NCBI GenBank assembly: GCA_038025085.1
Contig: CM076139.1
Location: forward strand, 43,566,807 to 43,630,806
From: Tetragonia tetragonoides
Taxonomy: Eukaryota; Streptophyta; Magnoliopsida; Caryophyllales; Aizoaceae
Reading direction: 5' to 3'
DNA length: 64,000 nt
Part shown: positions 1 to 10,325 of the stretch, piece after piece
Numbering within the stretch: position 1 is the first letter of the stretch
How the letters are laid out: each line of letters begins with the position of its first letter
Translations under genes and position numbers: made by a program
Notes under the pieces: model-generated
What the model was told of the DNA's origin: nothing
Seen by the model: the letters and a program-made list of their open reading frames with translations, nothing else
Database searches by the model: none

Positions 1-390
1 ATACTTCTATCTAATTATAGACTCTTCTTCTGTTATAAAGGCGAACTTATAGGCCTGTTTTAGCACATTTCCAAAGTAAACGGTTAGTTACAAAGTAAAG
101 GCTACTAAAGACAGGGTGAAGAATGAAAAACGTCCGCTAACGCCCACGGGATAAGATCTTTTTTAGATCAGCAACGAATGTCTTGTATCTATGAAGAAAG
201 ATTTCTCCCCGGCCCTGAATGCCATACCTTTCAGAAGGCGATTCACGAGAGAATCACGCACAGTTCTGTTTGACCGAGATGTGAATGCCCGTGATTTGCT
301 CAGTATAGTGATGGATTTCGTGGCCGAAGAAACCCTCGCGATTGATTGGGAGAAAGAGCGAAAGCGAGAAAGATGGATTGTTGTCCATCG

Positions 391-453
391 ATAGTAGATC
401 AAACGTACAACCAGTCGCCTGTACCTCTCAGGATCATCAATTTCGTCCCCCTG
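391..453 (-). pseudogene. Ty1-copia reverse transcriptase scrap inside the NUMT
   Basis: On the minus strand this stretch reads as a peptide containing DDPERYRRLV, a phrase typical of the connection region of Ty1-copia polymerases just before the RNase H domain. Copia fragments are known residents of plant mitochondrial genomes, so it may have arrived with the NUMT. The frame stays open on both sides (163-585), but I recognise nothing else in it. It is too short for certainty. Confidence 0.35.
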
Positions 454-603
454 CGCGAAAACAGGTGATGACTTGCTCATGAACTCGCAGCTTCGCCAGA
501 AGCGTCCACTCGGGGGGGTGCGGACACACCTGCGCGGATTACTGTCGGAAATCACCGGTTGGGTTGGTCCGACCAAGAAAGGCATGGGAGTCCTTGGGCA
601 TTG

Positions 604-655
604 CTTGGGCCGGTCATCAGCCTGTTATCCCCGGCGTACCTTTGATCCGTTGAGC
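604..655 (-). pseudogene. rrn26: Mitochondrial 26S rRNA (rrn26) fragment
   Basis: The minus strand carries the highly conserved large-subunit rRNA stretch around GGGGATAACAGGCTGATG, preceded by CTCAACGGATCAAAGG. This is the peptidyl-transferase region of 23S/26S rRNA. Only about 50 bases are clearly conserved. The bases on either side no longer follow the rRNA in a way I can confirm, so this is a relic and not a functional rRNA gene. Confidence 0.75.
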
Positions 656-1244
656 AAAAGGGGGCCGCTTTCTTCCCCCAAAAAATGCCAGTTCCACCAT
701 CAAGGCACGTTGAAAGGTCTTAAGAATGGCTCGGGTGGGGGGTTCTCTTAAGAATAAAGAACTGAGTCGATCTATTCTATGGCAAAGCATCCAAAGCATA
801 ACTGCACACTCACACGATCTTTGCCGAGAGATAAGAGCATTCGGTGAAACCGGTGAACTACACTTGCTTCTAGATAGATGTGTGGGGTAGAGGGCTCGTG
901 GTACCTCCTGCTCACCCTTCCTCCTATGCTTTGAAAACCGTGTGAACGGAGAGTGGGCAGAAGGGAAGGAGGTCCTCATATGGAGTTGCACACTTACTTG
1001 AGCAGTGCGAGAGACTGGGAAATGGTTGAGTAAACTCCCTTGGGGCCGGAAAAATGACAAACAAAGCTTGACTTAGATATTGATTTGTATTGATTTTTTC
1101 TTAGTGATTGGAAAGTAGTTGAGTAGATGTCAACCTCCCTCAATCAAAGGGAGACCAGCTTTCAATACTAGTTGTTAGGTTATGCTGTCATTTTTCCAAT
1201 ATCATTGAATAGCATGGTCTGGGGCTAAGGTAACTCAAGTAGGA

Positions 1245-1365
1245 GAGCCGTGTTATGGGTGACCTTATTGAACGGTTCAGAGAGCACTTGTGTATGTGGT
1301 GCAAGTGAACGTGTACGAAAAAGCTGTATCTAGGGTGAGTTCTTCGTTCCGTTGTCGACCCTATC
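1245..1365 (+). ncRNA. Group II intron 3' end (domain V), nad7 intron 2 relic
   Basis: Positions 1245-1278 have the length (34 nt) and form of a group II intron domain V: the strand opens GAGCCGTG and closes AACGGTTC, with a paired stem and a small bulge. A second hairpin with AGGGT/ACCCT arms, at 1331-1362, could be domain VI. Position 1366 begins coding sequence matching nad7 exon 3, so this is the 3' end of nad7 intron 2. Domains I-IV are not recognisable upstream. Confidence 0.75.
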
Positions 1366-1461
1366 TATGTTTCTATGATGGCCCAAGAACACGCTCATTC
1401 TTCAGCCGTAGAGAGACTTTTGAATTGCGAGGTACCATTACGAGCTCAATATATACGAGTT
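1366..1461 (+). pseudogene. nad7: nad7 exon 3 fragment (NADH dehydrogenase subunit 7)
   Basis: Translation from 1366 gives [18 protein letters not shown] followed by [14 protein letters not shown], the start of exon 3 of plant mitochondrial nad7, a subunit of respiratory complex I. Identity stops after the valine codon at 1459-1461. From there the frame reads an unrelated short peptide to a stop. The fragment covers 32 codons and cannot be expressed as a complex I subunit from here. The intact group II domain V directly upstream supports the assignment. Confidence 0.88.
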
Positions 1462-3005
1462 TCCAAGGGCAGATGCTCGACCAAGCAACCAATTACCACC
1501 CTAAATAAAACGTAGCTACTCACCTGGGAAAAATTCCTGGAAAGCAAAAAGAGGTCAAAAAGCAAGATGAGATCGATCCTTCCTTATTTGAGTCACCTTA
1601 AAGAGTGGATTCAGTCGAAAGGACGAGCTCTTTTTCGAGTAGTTCAGGCTCTTTTCTCAACCTGGGGATTGGTCTAAAAGAGGTATAGGTAGGATGTTGG
1701 ATGCTATGAAGGAGTCGACCAATACGTCAGTTGTAGGTATTTGGCTCGGGAAGGAAGGAATGTCGTTCATGACCGACTAGACTGACTCCTTATTTAAATA
1801 GTGATATGGAAAGTTCTCCCTCTTGGGATAATTGGCCTACCTCACATTTCCCTTCGTAGAGCATCGAAAAAGATCTCGTTTTATCCAACCCCATCTTTTT
1901 GGATTCAAGTCCATAATACGAGACCACCCAACAAGCAAAAAAGGAGTGAAAGTAAAGCAGGACTGGCCTCTTTCTCTTCTACCGATCCTGACCCATAGCC
2001 ACTGAAAACGAGAAACAGATCAGAAGGAAGGGCAACTTACTTGGCTACAAAACTAGGATATTCCAAACATCTACCTACGAATCAATGACAATTATCGGCA
2101 TCTTAACTAAAATAAATAGATCTTTGTGATTCAACCGATTCCTATTCTAACCCTGGTAGGGTGACTTCACTCGCTTAAAAGAAAGAGGTTTGAAGATCTT
2201 ATGCCACAGCGTAAGGTTCTTGGACTAGTTAATCATGTATAGGAAGGCTCCTTTTTTATGATGATCTAGCTATTGGTTTGGCTACTCTTTCTTCTATGAT
2301 GCTAGAAAGGTCTCATTCCTCAAGTTTAGGAGGGTTTCCCCAATGACTGATCAACTCATGGAATTTTGGCTACTTTTGTATGGTCTGCCCGAGAACCCTT
2401 AATCTAGGGTATTTCCATGTGTGACTATAAAGATCATAAAGAAAGGTTTGAAGATCTTCTTTATATATATAAATAAGGCTTGCCTATACGTCTTTCTAGC
2501 GAACGTGCGGTTCCATTCGATTGGACTCAGTCGATACCTGGATCAATCAGTCTATTCTAGTTCGCCTTGTGTCATCAGGAATTCATTGGATCGTGAAGTT
2601 GCTTGACACCTAAAAAATCTTTCGCTAGGAGCGAGTTTGCCCTTAGCAAGAATGGTTGGAACCGAGCCCCTCGTCAGACCTATGAGACTTGTCGAATGGG
2701 GTCTTTCAATAAGTCTCGCGTAGGGGCGCTCCCCTTGTTTTACTAAAAATTTAGTGTACGAATTGACTCTGGTGATGGATCGGGGTCGTAGGAAATTCTC
2801 TACCCTTTGGGTTATTTTCAAGTTGAGGGAAGGTTTGGGCTTACCGGCTAACTTCACTAAGGCTCTATTTGTTTTTTCGAATTCCAAAGAGATCTCACTC
2901 CTGTGCGAAACAGAAGTCCTATATCACGTCCGAAGACACAAATGCTCTCGTAGGATCTTGAGCAGCGTCGAAGCGAGCACAAAGTCAAGTGTATGATAAT
3001 AAAGT

Positions 3006-3074
3006 CCAGTTTTGGCGACTTTCACTTTCAACCCGATTCACCGCCTACATGCCCTTTACGCCCAGTCATTCCGA
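3006..3074 (-). pseudogene. rrn18: Mitochondrial 18S rRNA (rrn18) fragment
   Basis: The minus strand contains GACTGGGCGTAAAGGGCA followed by TGTAGGCGGTGAATCGGG, the small-subunit rRNA region equivalent to E. coli 16S around position 560-600, in its plant mitochondrial form. It is about 69 bases long and abuts a cox3 fragment of opposite orientation with no spacer. Confidence 0.85.
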
Positions 3075-3137
3075 GCTTTGGCAACCACCGTAGGAGGTGT
3101 GATGTACATGCACTCATTTCAAGGTGGTGCAACACTT
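3075..3137 (+). pseudogene. cox3: cox3 fragment (cytochrome c oxidase subunit 3)
   Basis: Twenty-one codons read [18 protein letters not shown] then ATL, an N-terminal segment of plant mitochondrial COX3, the complex IV subunit, around its first transmembrane helix. The match ends at 3137, where intact genes continue with LSLG. The fusion to rrn18 at 3074/3075 is seamless, so it is a recombination junction. Confidence 0.85.
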
Positions 3138-3396
3138 CAGTGGGTCACTCAAAATAGTACTACTATAATTTTACCCAACAATTGAAATGTCTGTTTTGTG
3201 ACCCTAACTTTCAACAAGAAAATTGATGGAAAACAAAAGCAGAAAGTTACCCAATTGAAATTACCAGGATCTATAGCCACTGTGACTATAGAGAAGAGTC
3301 TCCACAATGAGAAGAACCATAATCACATACATGCAAGTGCAACAAAAGTGGACCTTCCACATTCACAACAATAGCCTTCAGATATGCCTTTAGTTG

Positions 3397-3470
3397 CGAA
3401 ATTGAGAGGACTCGAACTTGGGACCTCTGGAATAGATCTCAGAGGTCTTACCAACTGAGCTACCCCCTCA
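3397..3470 (-). repeat. Pseudo-tRNA / tRNA-derived repeat
   Basis: The minus strand has a good A box (TAGCTCAGTTGGTAAGA) and a B box (AGTTCGAGTCC) at tRNA spacing. The anticodon loop is not seven bases and the T stem does not pair, so it is not a working tRNA. It may be a SINE head or an old tRNA copy. Confidence 0.5.
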
Positions 3471-3517
3471 GGGTTCAAATGCAACAGTCCTATATAGTCA
3501 ATCCCAAATGCACAGAT

Positions 3518-4312
3518 AAGCTCACTTACTTCGCACTCCTATAAAACTGCTCCAAGTTTCTCCATTAACAGGGATTAGATCTTTGGGTCTTTTATCTAGT
3601 AGGTTTACTCTGTAGGTTCTACTCTACGTGTGAAAGTCCATTAAAAATTCTAGTGAAGAATTTCAGCACACAAAAGAAACCATAGCATTACACCAAAGAG
3701 ATTCATACTAGTTACAAATTATACTTGCACACCGCAGACTCCGAAGTAAGATTGCTACATACCATCACCAAAGAGATTCATACTAGTTAAAGTTTTAATC
3801 TCTTACATACCGTCTAGCTTGTAGAGTACTTCCATATTACATAACATAATATTTCAAGATAATAAACACCTCTGCCGCCTCAATAAAAGAAAACCAAAAT
3901 GAACCTCACCTTCGTAAGTAGCAGCATCAAATTGTTAAGTGGATCCTGCTAGAGCCAAGTAATTTTTTAGGACTCAAGTTTCTATCGGCTAGTATCCTCC
4001 ATATCATATGAAGAAATAAAGTGTAAACAATGCCAATCAGAACTATCGCTATAAGAACAAACTATAATAGCATAGTAGAACTGATTATGATGATGATGAT
4101 GGCATGATGCCAACTACAATAGTCTCATAATATAGTAAATCTTGCAAAAGCATGAACCAGAGCTGATAATGATGCCAATTGCAAGGACAAGCTCACTTCT
4201 TTTACACTCCTACGAAACTGCTCTAAACTTCTGCAATAACATATAATAGATCTTTGGGTCTTTTTATCTAGTAGGTTTACTGTATAGGTTCCACTCTACG
4301 GGCCAAAGTCCA
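3518..4312. repeat. Direct repeat of about 123 bp flanking 550 bp
   Basis: The stretches 3518-3640 and 4189-4312 are diverged direct copies. Both begin AAGCTCACTT, share TAGATCTTTGGGTCTTTT and TATCTAGTAGGTTTACT, and end AAAGTCCA. A smaller repeat, CAAAGAGATTCATACTAGTTA, occurs at about 3694 and 3770. The repeats lie downstream of the F-box gene, in its probable 3' transcribed region. Confidence 0.7.
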
Positions 4313-4501
4313 TGAAATTAGAATGAATTATACGAACAGAAAAATGATATTGTTAATCATTAAATTTTGCATTTCGCAAGTTGCACATAAAAATTATCAA
4401 CATACAAAATATTTCACAAATATGGGACTTTGAAAATATGAGTGAGTTCATATAATCAACTTCATTGTCGTTCTTACCTGTTGTCTTCAAATCCGTCAGT
4501 A

Positions 4502-5653
4502 TTACTGTTCTCCTGCTTCACAAGATGTCAAAGCTTGGGTTTGTACTCCTCTTGATCTCCACAACAACAAACTCTCCACATATATGTATATGTCACTTAT
4601 AGAGTTAGATTGTTCCACATGCTCTATTTCTTGACTTCTAACATTGTAGTACCACATCAGTTTCCGATATACACATATTAGAAACACACTGCTCTTCTCA
4701 AGAAAACAAATTTGCACTGATCTGCAGTTTCCGAATAACAACATGTATACATCCTCATTACAATCTCCTGAATACCATTTATACCATGGCTCCCTCCCTC
4801 CATCTTTATCAATTACCCATATGCACACACTTGTGGGGGAAATACCCAGAACAGCAACCGATTCACCAAGGAGGAAAAAAAACATTTTACCCCTGTTATA
4901 TGGGAGTTCCAGAAAGCTAAAATTTTCAGCATTGAAGTCAAAAGAAACATGGGTGTAAGGCCCTCCTCTTTCGTAACTCATTAGCCAGTGTGCAGCGCCT
5001 TTCGTAGAAACACACTCAATACTAATACTGCTGTTAGGCCAATCAACCACATCCATGCCCCTGTTACTCCTCCGCCTATAGCCATCATTGAGTCCATAAA
5101 CGACAAACGAGGGACCATTCTTTTTCATAACACCATTAAAATCAAACAGAAATACCTTATATTCATTACTGGAAGGGCAAAATCCTACAACAAATTTTTC
5201 AGGGTAGGTAATCGCCATTGGACATGGAGGAAGTAAAACGGATTTTCTAATTGAAGGATTCCACGGAAGGAGAATATCTTGTGTTGAGCCTGTTGGCAAC
5301 GAACATAATAAGATCAACCCATCGACGTCAGCACAAGGATTGTAGGGTTCATGAATATTGATTATAACTTGAGGAGCTTCACATGATGTCCTTAATGTTT
5401 CACTTTGATGTACACTGAATGAGAGTTCTTGTTTATGATACTCCCTTTTGAAAATTGAAAATTGACGACACTTTTCATCATCACTGTTCTTGTTCTTAGT
5501 ATGATTCAAATGCATAGAAATGAAATCAGGGTTATCAATTATGTTAAGCCATATTTTGGAAACACACCTAAACCTTAACAATGATTTCACAGGAAGTCTC
5601 ACAAACACCTGTGTCAATATTTCCACTGGAATATACTTGTTGAATGGTACCAT
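4502..5653 (-). CDS. F-box protein with F-box-associated interaction domain
   Basis: An uninterrupted 383-residue reading frame. Residues about 6-46 form an F-box: the segment starts YIPVEILTQVFVRLPVKSL and continues LLRFRCVSKIWLNIID. This is the Skp1-binding part of an SCF ubiquitin ligase. The remainder fits the plant F-box-associated (FBA) substrate-recognition domain, with family landmarks such as DGLILL, NPSIRK, PYNRG and a C-terminal WVIDKDG. I chose the ATG at 5653: the frame extends eight codons further but has no upstream ATG, and the F-box normally lies within ten residues of the start. Just past the stop, the minus strand reads CAACAG/GTAAGAAC (donor at 4477-4476), so the 3' UTR is probably spliced. 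The gene family is large and fast evolving, so the target protein is unknown. It is the most gene-like intact locus here. Confidence 0.88.
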   Translation of the reverse strand: MVPFNKYIPVEILTQVFVRLPVKSLLRFRCVSKIWLNIIDNPDFISMHLNHTKNKNSDDEKCRQFSIFKREYHKQELSFSVHQSETLRTSCEAPQVIINIHEPYNPCADVDGLILLCSLPTGSTQDILLPWNPSIRKSVLLPPCPMAITYPEKFVVGFCPSSNEYKVFLFDFNGVMKKNGPSFVVYGLNDGYRRRSNRGMDVVDWPNSSISIECVSTKGAAHWLMSYERGGPYTHVSFDFNAENFSFLELPYNRGKMFFFLLGESVAVLGISPTSVCIWVIDKDGGREPWYKWYSGDCNEDVYMLLFGNCRSVQICFLEKSSVFLICVYRKLMWYYNVRSQEIEHVEQSNSISDIYIYVESLLLWRSRGVQTQALTSCEAGEQ

Positions 5654-7320
5654 CCTCCACAATAATAAGACACTCAATATACTAGTAATTGTATTTCATG
5701 TTTCAACCAAATTGAAGCAAACTAATGACATAAACTTTAACCCCTCAAAAAAAAAAAAAACATACTTTAAAAATTTATCATACCAACAAGGAACTAGCCA
5801 CCATGAGAACCATAGCCTTCAGATGGATAAACATTCAACCATCGGTAGGTTGCTGGTTTGGTCGACGATGGACTCGAGGGGAGAGAGATGGGTTGGGTGG
5901 AGGTGGAGCACAAGATTACAAGAACAATTGTTGTTGAATTAATTCTTTGGTTTTAATTTTCTTTTTAACCTTTTGGGCTCGTAGCATTTTTACACTTCAA
6001 TGTTCAGGGTTTTTTTTTCTGACCAAAAAAAAAATAAATTTAGGGTTTTTTTTTTTTTGGGATAGAAATCAATGTTTAGGGTTACTTGCAAGTTGTACCC
6101 AAATTTTCACTTTAACAGAAGTTTAATTATAAATTCCCATTTTTCAAAATAATACTCTATTATAGTTATTTTTATTTTTATTGATTATACTAATTTTGAT
6201 ATTGATTGAATGATTGCCCCCAAAGTATATGATGGCGTAGTGTCAAATTGTGGATCAATAAGAGTAACATCGAGAGTCATCCAATAATAGGTTTTGGATT
6301 TGAATTCTAGCTGATGTGTCGCATATCTTGCGATTTTTCCCCTCCATGAAGACCCAAAGTAGGATTCATGGGCGCCCAAAGAAAATGTAATCTTTTTTTT
6401 ACATTGATTGACCTTAATTACTAAAAAATTATGAAATACCGCCTAATTATAAATTATCTCATCGATCAAATAAAAAATTAGCTTATCTTTGTGTTGTTTT
6501 GTTTTGTGTTTTTTTAAGGTAGCTTCAATACATTTTCTTTGTTTGAAATTTGTCACTTTGCATATAATGACTCTTAACAATATTACTGACAAGCAATCTT
6601 CAACAATTCTTCGTAAGGTTATATGACACTATTCTCACACAAAAATAATTCGCCATTACGTGCTATTAGGATTTTTTTATGACTAATTAGCAATTTTAAG
6701 TTACAATTATACCTTTATGTTTTCATTATCACATTAAATTGCGACTTTTTATTCGACCTTTCTTTTCTTTTGTATTGAGTAATTTGCAATAATTTTTTTC
6801 TATAAATCCTTAGTAAACAAGGTTGGTTCTTCCCTCGTTTCTAAATAATTGTTATATAATTGATAATAAGTGTATTATGTTATATTTTTCTCTAAAAATC
6901 CTTAGCTTTGGATGAATGTAATTGAAGTGTGTTTATTTACTTCTATGTTGGATTTCTAGGTATCAATTGTAGAAGTTGGGAAGAAACAAAGCTTAATTTG
7001 GATTTTTGGGCAAATTGGGTATACATCTTATCATGTTTTAGTTATATCTTGGGTATACATCTTATCATGTTTTAGTTATATCTCCCATGTACGACACCTA
7101 ATCGAGGTGATTAAAGAGGCTATGGAAAGAAATTTCGTAGCTCAAATCGTGTTTATGCATTAATCGAATACAATAATATCGTTTCTTTCCTCTTTGTTGA
7201 ATTGATTGTGTTATTGGTTTTACATTGTTTACTGTTTTCTTTGGTTATTTTAGTAAGACTCTAACTAAATTCCTCTTTATTTAGTTATAGTTTTTTTTTA
7301 CGTGAATTGATTTTGATTTA
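5654..7320. other. Upstream region of the F-box gene and AT-rich spacer
   Basis: No gene is recognisable. The F-box promoter must lie at its left edge. At 7017-7050 and 7051-7084 a 34-bp unit starting GGGTATACATCTTATCATG is perfectly duplicated in tandem, apart from the final base. A 64-codon minus-strand ORF at 6185-6379 resembles nothing I know. Confidence 0.5.
7017..7084. repeat. Recent 34-bp tandem duplication
   Basis: Two adjacent 34-bp copies differ only at the last base, so the duplication is recent. Confidence 0.9.
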
Positions 7321-8440
7321 GGCTCTGTTTGGCTATGGGAAAATCGTTTTCCCTCCCATTTTCGGTTGTTTGGTTAGAACGGAAAATAATTTCCTAAAAA
7401 GTTGTTTCCTTCCCATCATTTTCAGAAAAATTATTCTCTTTCAAAAAATTAAAAACTAAATTAATACATTTTTCAAATATAATATTAATTAATTAACTTA
7501 AAAATCGCTCTTGGGCTGATATCGTCCCTTCACTAGTGTTCATGGGTTGCTCCAGGGGAGGGAGTCATTAAAATTAATGTTGATGCAGGGTTTTGTGGTG
7601 ATGTTGGCTCTTCGATTGGGATTGTTTGTCGTGAGGAACATGGGCTTCCATTGATTGATGCAACTATGAATTTCTCTGTATTGTGGGATGTTGAGATTGC
7701 CGAGGCCAAGGCTGTGGTTATGGGCCTCCTGCTTGCTCACTTGCAGGACTTTTCTAATGTCATTGTGGAAACCGACAACCTTGTTGTCTTTAATGCTTTG
7801 TCTAAGTTTGATAAGTCTCCTAGCTGTTTTAGTCTAATTATAGAAGACCCGTTGGAGTTAGTTAGTTGTTTTAATAGTGTTGTTTGGTCCTTGTTAAGCG
7901 TAGTGGTAATGGTGTATCCCGTGAGTTTACGTATGTGCAGCCTTGGGAGTTAGGGTGTTGTTTTTGGGAGTCGTCTTTCCCAACTAATGTTGATGTTGCA
8001 ATTTCGTATGATTTGGCTAAGCTAATGGATAATAAATGACCAGTCTTAGTCTTTCCTTCAAAAAAAATTGGAATTTTTTAGAAAAATAAAAATAAGAAAA
8101 TATTAAAAAGTAATGAAATTAAAAAAGCAGTCCAAAAGCCCAGCTCGAGGCCCGATCGATTCCCTTGCGGGTCAGATTTTTGTGACCCGAAATCCTGAAG
8201 GTCCGACTTGATGATCGAGACCACTATCAATGCTCCTCGGATATAGTGTCTCACAAAATGAAAACTATTTTTCCTTCTTTTTGAAGGGAAAATATTTTCA
8301 CCCAGATAGGTGAAAAACATTTTCCCTCTGAAAAACATTTTCCTTACTTAGATAAACCAAACAACTGAGGAAATTCCAATAATAATAAAAAACAACTGAG
8401 GAATATGGGAAAACATTTTTCCCCCCAGCCAAACGGAGCC
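7321..8440. mobile_element. TIR DNA transposon (non-autonomous), 1120 bp
   Basis: The left end GGCTCTGTTTGGC is the inverted match of the right end (GGCTCCGTTTGGC on the minus strand). The similarity continues as GGGAAAA and further TTTTCC-rich subterminal blocks. The flanks are TTA on the left and GTA on the right, possibly a mutated 3-bp target duplication, which would suit a PIF/Harbinger-type MITE. The superfamily is not settled. The element contains the 3' end of a LINE (7543-8068), so it was itself a target or captured that sequence. Confidence 0.7.
7543..8039 (+). pseudogene. LINE RNase H domain fragment nested in the TIR element
   Basis: The frame starting at 7543 reads WVAPGEGVIKINVDAGFCG, then WDVEIAEAKAVVMGLLLA, then IVETDN. 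This is the plant RVT_3-type RNase H fold that closes many plant LINE polyproteins, with the acidic residues of NVDAG, EIAEAKA and ETDN in place. A one-base loss near 7890 shifts the frame. After it the reading continues VKRSGNGVSREFTYVQPWE and ends in TGA at 8037-8039, followed shortly by an A-run at 8060-8067. It is a 5'-truncated, dead LINE tail. RNase H would remove RNA from cDNA hybrids during target-primed reverse transcription. Confidence 0.8.
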
Positions 8441-9638
8441 GTAGTTACTTGTTTAGATCGATTATCCAACATATATCCCCCAAACCGTCCACTACTTCTC
8501 CACGAACACTTAGATTAATTATTTGTTCCCTTATGAGACGACACTACTTATCACTGATATACGAGTTCGATTTATTCTATAGAGTAAGATTTAATTTTTT
8601 TTTGCATTCAATCGGCACGCATCAATAATAAAGTAAAGAAGCAAGTCTTTCTTGAGACCTACACACAGAAAAATGGGATCACTATTTAGAAATATAGGGG
8701 TCACCTATTATGTGTGTTGACCCTCAATCCAATAAAACTTACGATATGACCGTTTTAAACAAGTTTTGTGTAAAGGATATTATTTCAATGAAAAAAAAAT
8801 ATTAATAAATAAATAGTTAATGACAAAAATTATCTGTTTTTCTTTGATCAAATTTGTAATGGAGGTGTTTTGTCACTAAATGTTATTTTATTTTCAAACT
8901 TCAATTAAACAACAAAATTCAGCCAAACGAGATCGGAGTTAGAGACTTAAAAAGTAATGTACAATGTTTTCGTAATGATTTATTGTCTTTTGCAACTCAG
9001 TTGGTTGATTCTTCCAACATCAAGCGGGAGGTGAAACAAATTGAAAAAAGACTTGAATCGGGTGAAAATCGGCCCTATTGTCGACTCTACCAAGGGCAAT
9101 CGAATAATATTATGAACGAGCCTAGAGATAAAGAGTTGGTCAAGAGTAAAGGGAGGCATGTGACATGCTGCTCCTTGCCCGTGAAACGCGACAAATATGC
9201 ATAGTGTATCCATCTAAAATCATATCGCTGCAACTCAAAAACTACCTCGATCAACTACATAGTCGTCATCGCCGTCAACTCGCTCATGAGCTATGGTGAC
9301 TCAACATAGCCTAACTCTAGGTATCATGCCTCAATAGTGACTATATGAGTTTCTGGTCAATATTAAAGAAATACATTATAGAGGTACATATGTGGGATGT
9401 TGGGGTAATGTAGTCATATGCGAGAACAAAGGTTGTCCCAACCGTCAATGTGGGAGGCAACAATACTAAACAAGATGTAGGAGGTCTCTATCACTATTGT
9501 GCGATCGAAAACCTCTGCTCTGAAAAGTATCTGAAGACGATGATGGTAACATCACTAAAGTTACAGACAATTAGGATAACAATATTGGATTATGTTATGG
9601 TATGTTATGCTAGGTATGTTGTGAGTATTATTTGAATC
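8441..9638. other. Unassigned AT-rich spacer
   Basis: No recognisable gene. A plus-strand ORF of 73 codons at 8983-9204 is lysine-rich and has no family resemblance I can see. At 8670-8720 the words GGGATCACTATTTAG and GGGGTCACC recall the GGGTCACT words seen near 14.6 kb and 53-57 kb. Confidence 0.4.
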
Positions 9639-10074
9639 TGTTGGATTAAAAAAGATCTCCACGCTCAATATTGGTTAAGGAAAATATTTTAGTTAGAATA
9701 TAAGTCTAGTTTATGTAAAGTATTGTTGAGCAAGTAAATCATATTATATTATTAAGATAATATTTAGTAGTAGTTTCCTAACTGTACTTAGCAGTTAAAT
9801 TAGGGTAAAGTGACCTAATTGTGGCCTATATAAAGAGGTCATAGAAGAAAATAAAAACGTTGGGACTGATCGGGGGTCTTGTCCCCGACTCCATCAAGTT
9901 AAGCTCAGGTGCTTTGGGATGTTACCATTACCAAGTTAAGTATGTCAAGTGCCCAAGTATAGTAAAATTTAGCCCGTGTTTTTTCTATCCCTCAAGTTTA
10001 AGGAGGGATTTTCCACCTATATCTTGTATTCTAGTTATGCTTTCGCGTGCGTTATAATCTAGCTAAGGTCCACA
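9639..10074 (+). mobile_element. Ty1-copia-like LTR
   Basis: The stretch begins TGTTGGATTAA, has a TATA-like CCTATATAAAGAGG at about 9820, and carries AGGGATTTTCCACCTATATC near its end, the copia LTR signature of a line ending in TTTTCCAC. It terminates near GGTCCACA. The next bases, TCAAGTGGTCTC, resemble a decayed methionine-tRNA primer binding site. No gag or pol follows and I see no target duplication, so it is a decayed solo or truncated LTR. Confidence 0.6.
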
Positions 10075-10325
10075 TCAAGTGGTCTCTAAGTAAAGAGAAA
10101 AGCCCAACAAAACTCTAATATAATTTTTCTTTTTTGTAATGAGTATAATTACGAAAAATTTCCATAAGTTTCTTTTAAATTTGTATTCCTTCTACTGCTT
10201 TGTAGTTTGGGCTTACTACCCACTCTGTTTTCATTGTTTTAGTACTTTATAGTGTTTTTCATTTCTTTCTTTTTTTTCTTTTGTGTGTGGGCGCTGGTTT
10301 TAAGCTTAATTTGATGGAATATGGG
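10075..10325. other. Short AT-rich spacer
   Basis: Pyrimidine-rich sequence between the LTR and the LINE. Nothing recognisable. Confidence 0.4.

Larger units (their letters stand above)
1..3137. other. Nuclear mitochondrial DNA insertion (NUMT), mosaic
   Basis: This stretch is visibly richer in GC than what follows and contains pieces of at least four plant mitochondrial genes: rrn26 (604-655, minus), nad7 intron 2 and exon 3 (1245-1461, plus), rrn18 (3006-3074, minus) and cox3 (3075-3137, plus). None is complete, and homology stops abruptly at 1461 and at 3137. Between the pieces the DNA looks like plant mitochondrial spacer, but I cannot assign it. The left end lies outside the window. From about 3140 the sequence becomes AT-rich nuclear DNA. 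The alternative is that these junctions already existed in the donor mitochondrial genome, where chimeric fragments are common. Confidence 0.85.

Noticed and set aside
2552..2887. 111-codon ORF in the NUMT
   Set aside because: Resembles mitochondrial spacer read by chance; no family recognised.
1..3137. Plastid DNA insertion
   Set aside because: nad7 and cox3 are mitochondrial genes; no plastid gene was recognised.
3397..3470. Functional tRNA gene
   Set aside because: Anticodon loop and T stem do not form.
8983..9204. 73-codon plus-strand ORF with an overlapping 77-codon minus ORF
   Set aside because: No motif, and both strands are open, a sign of composition.
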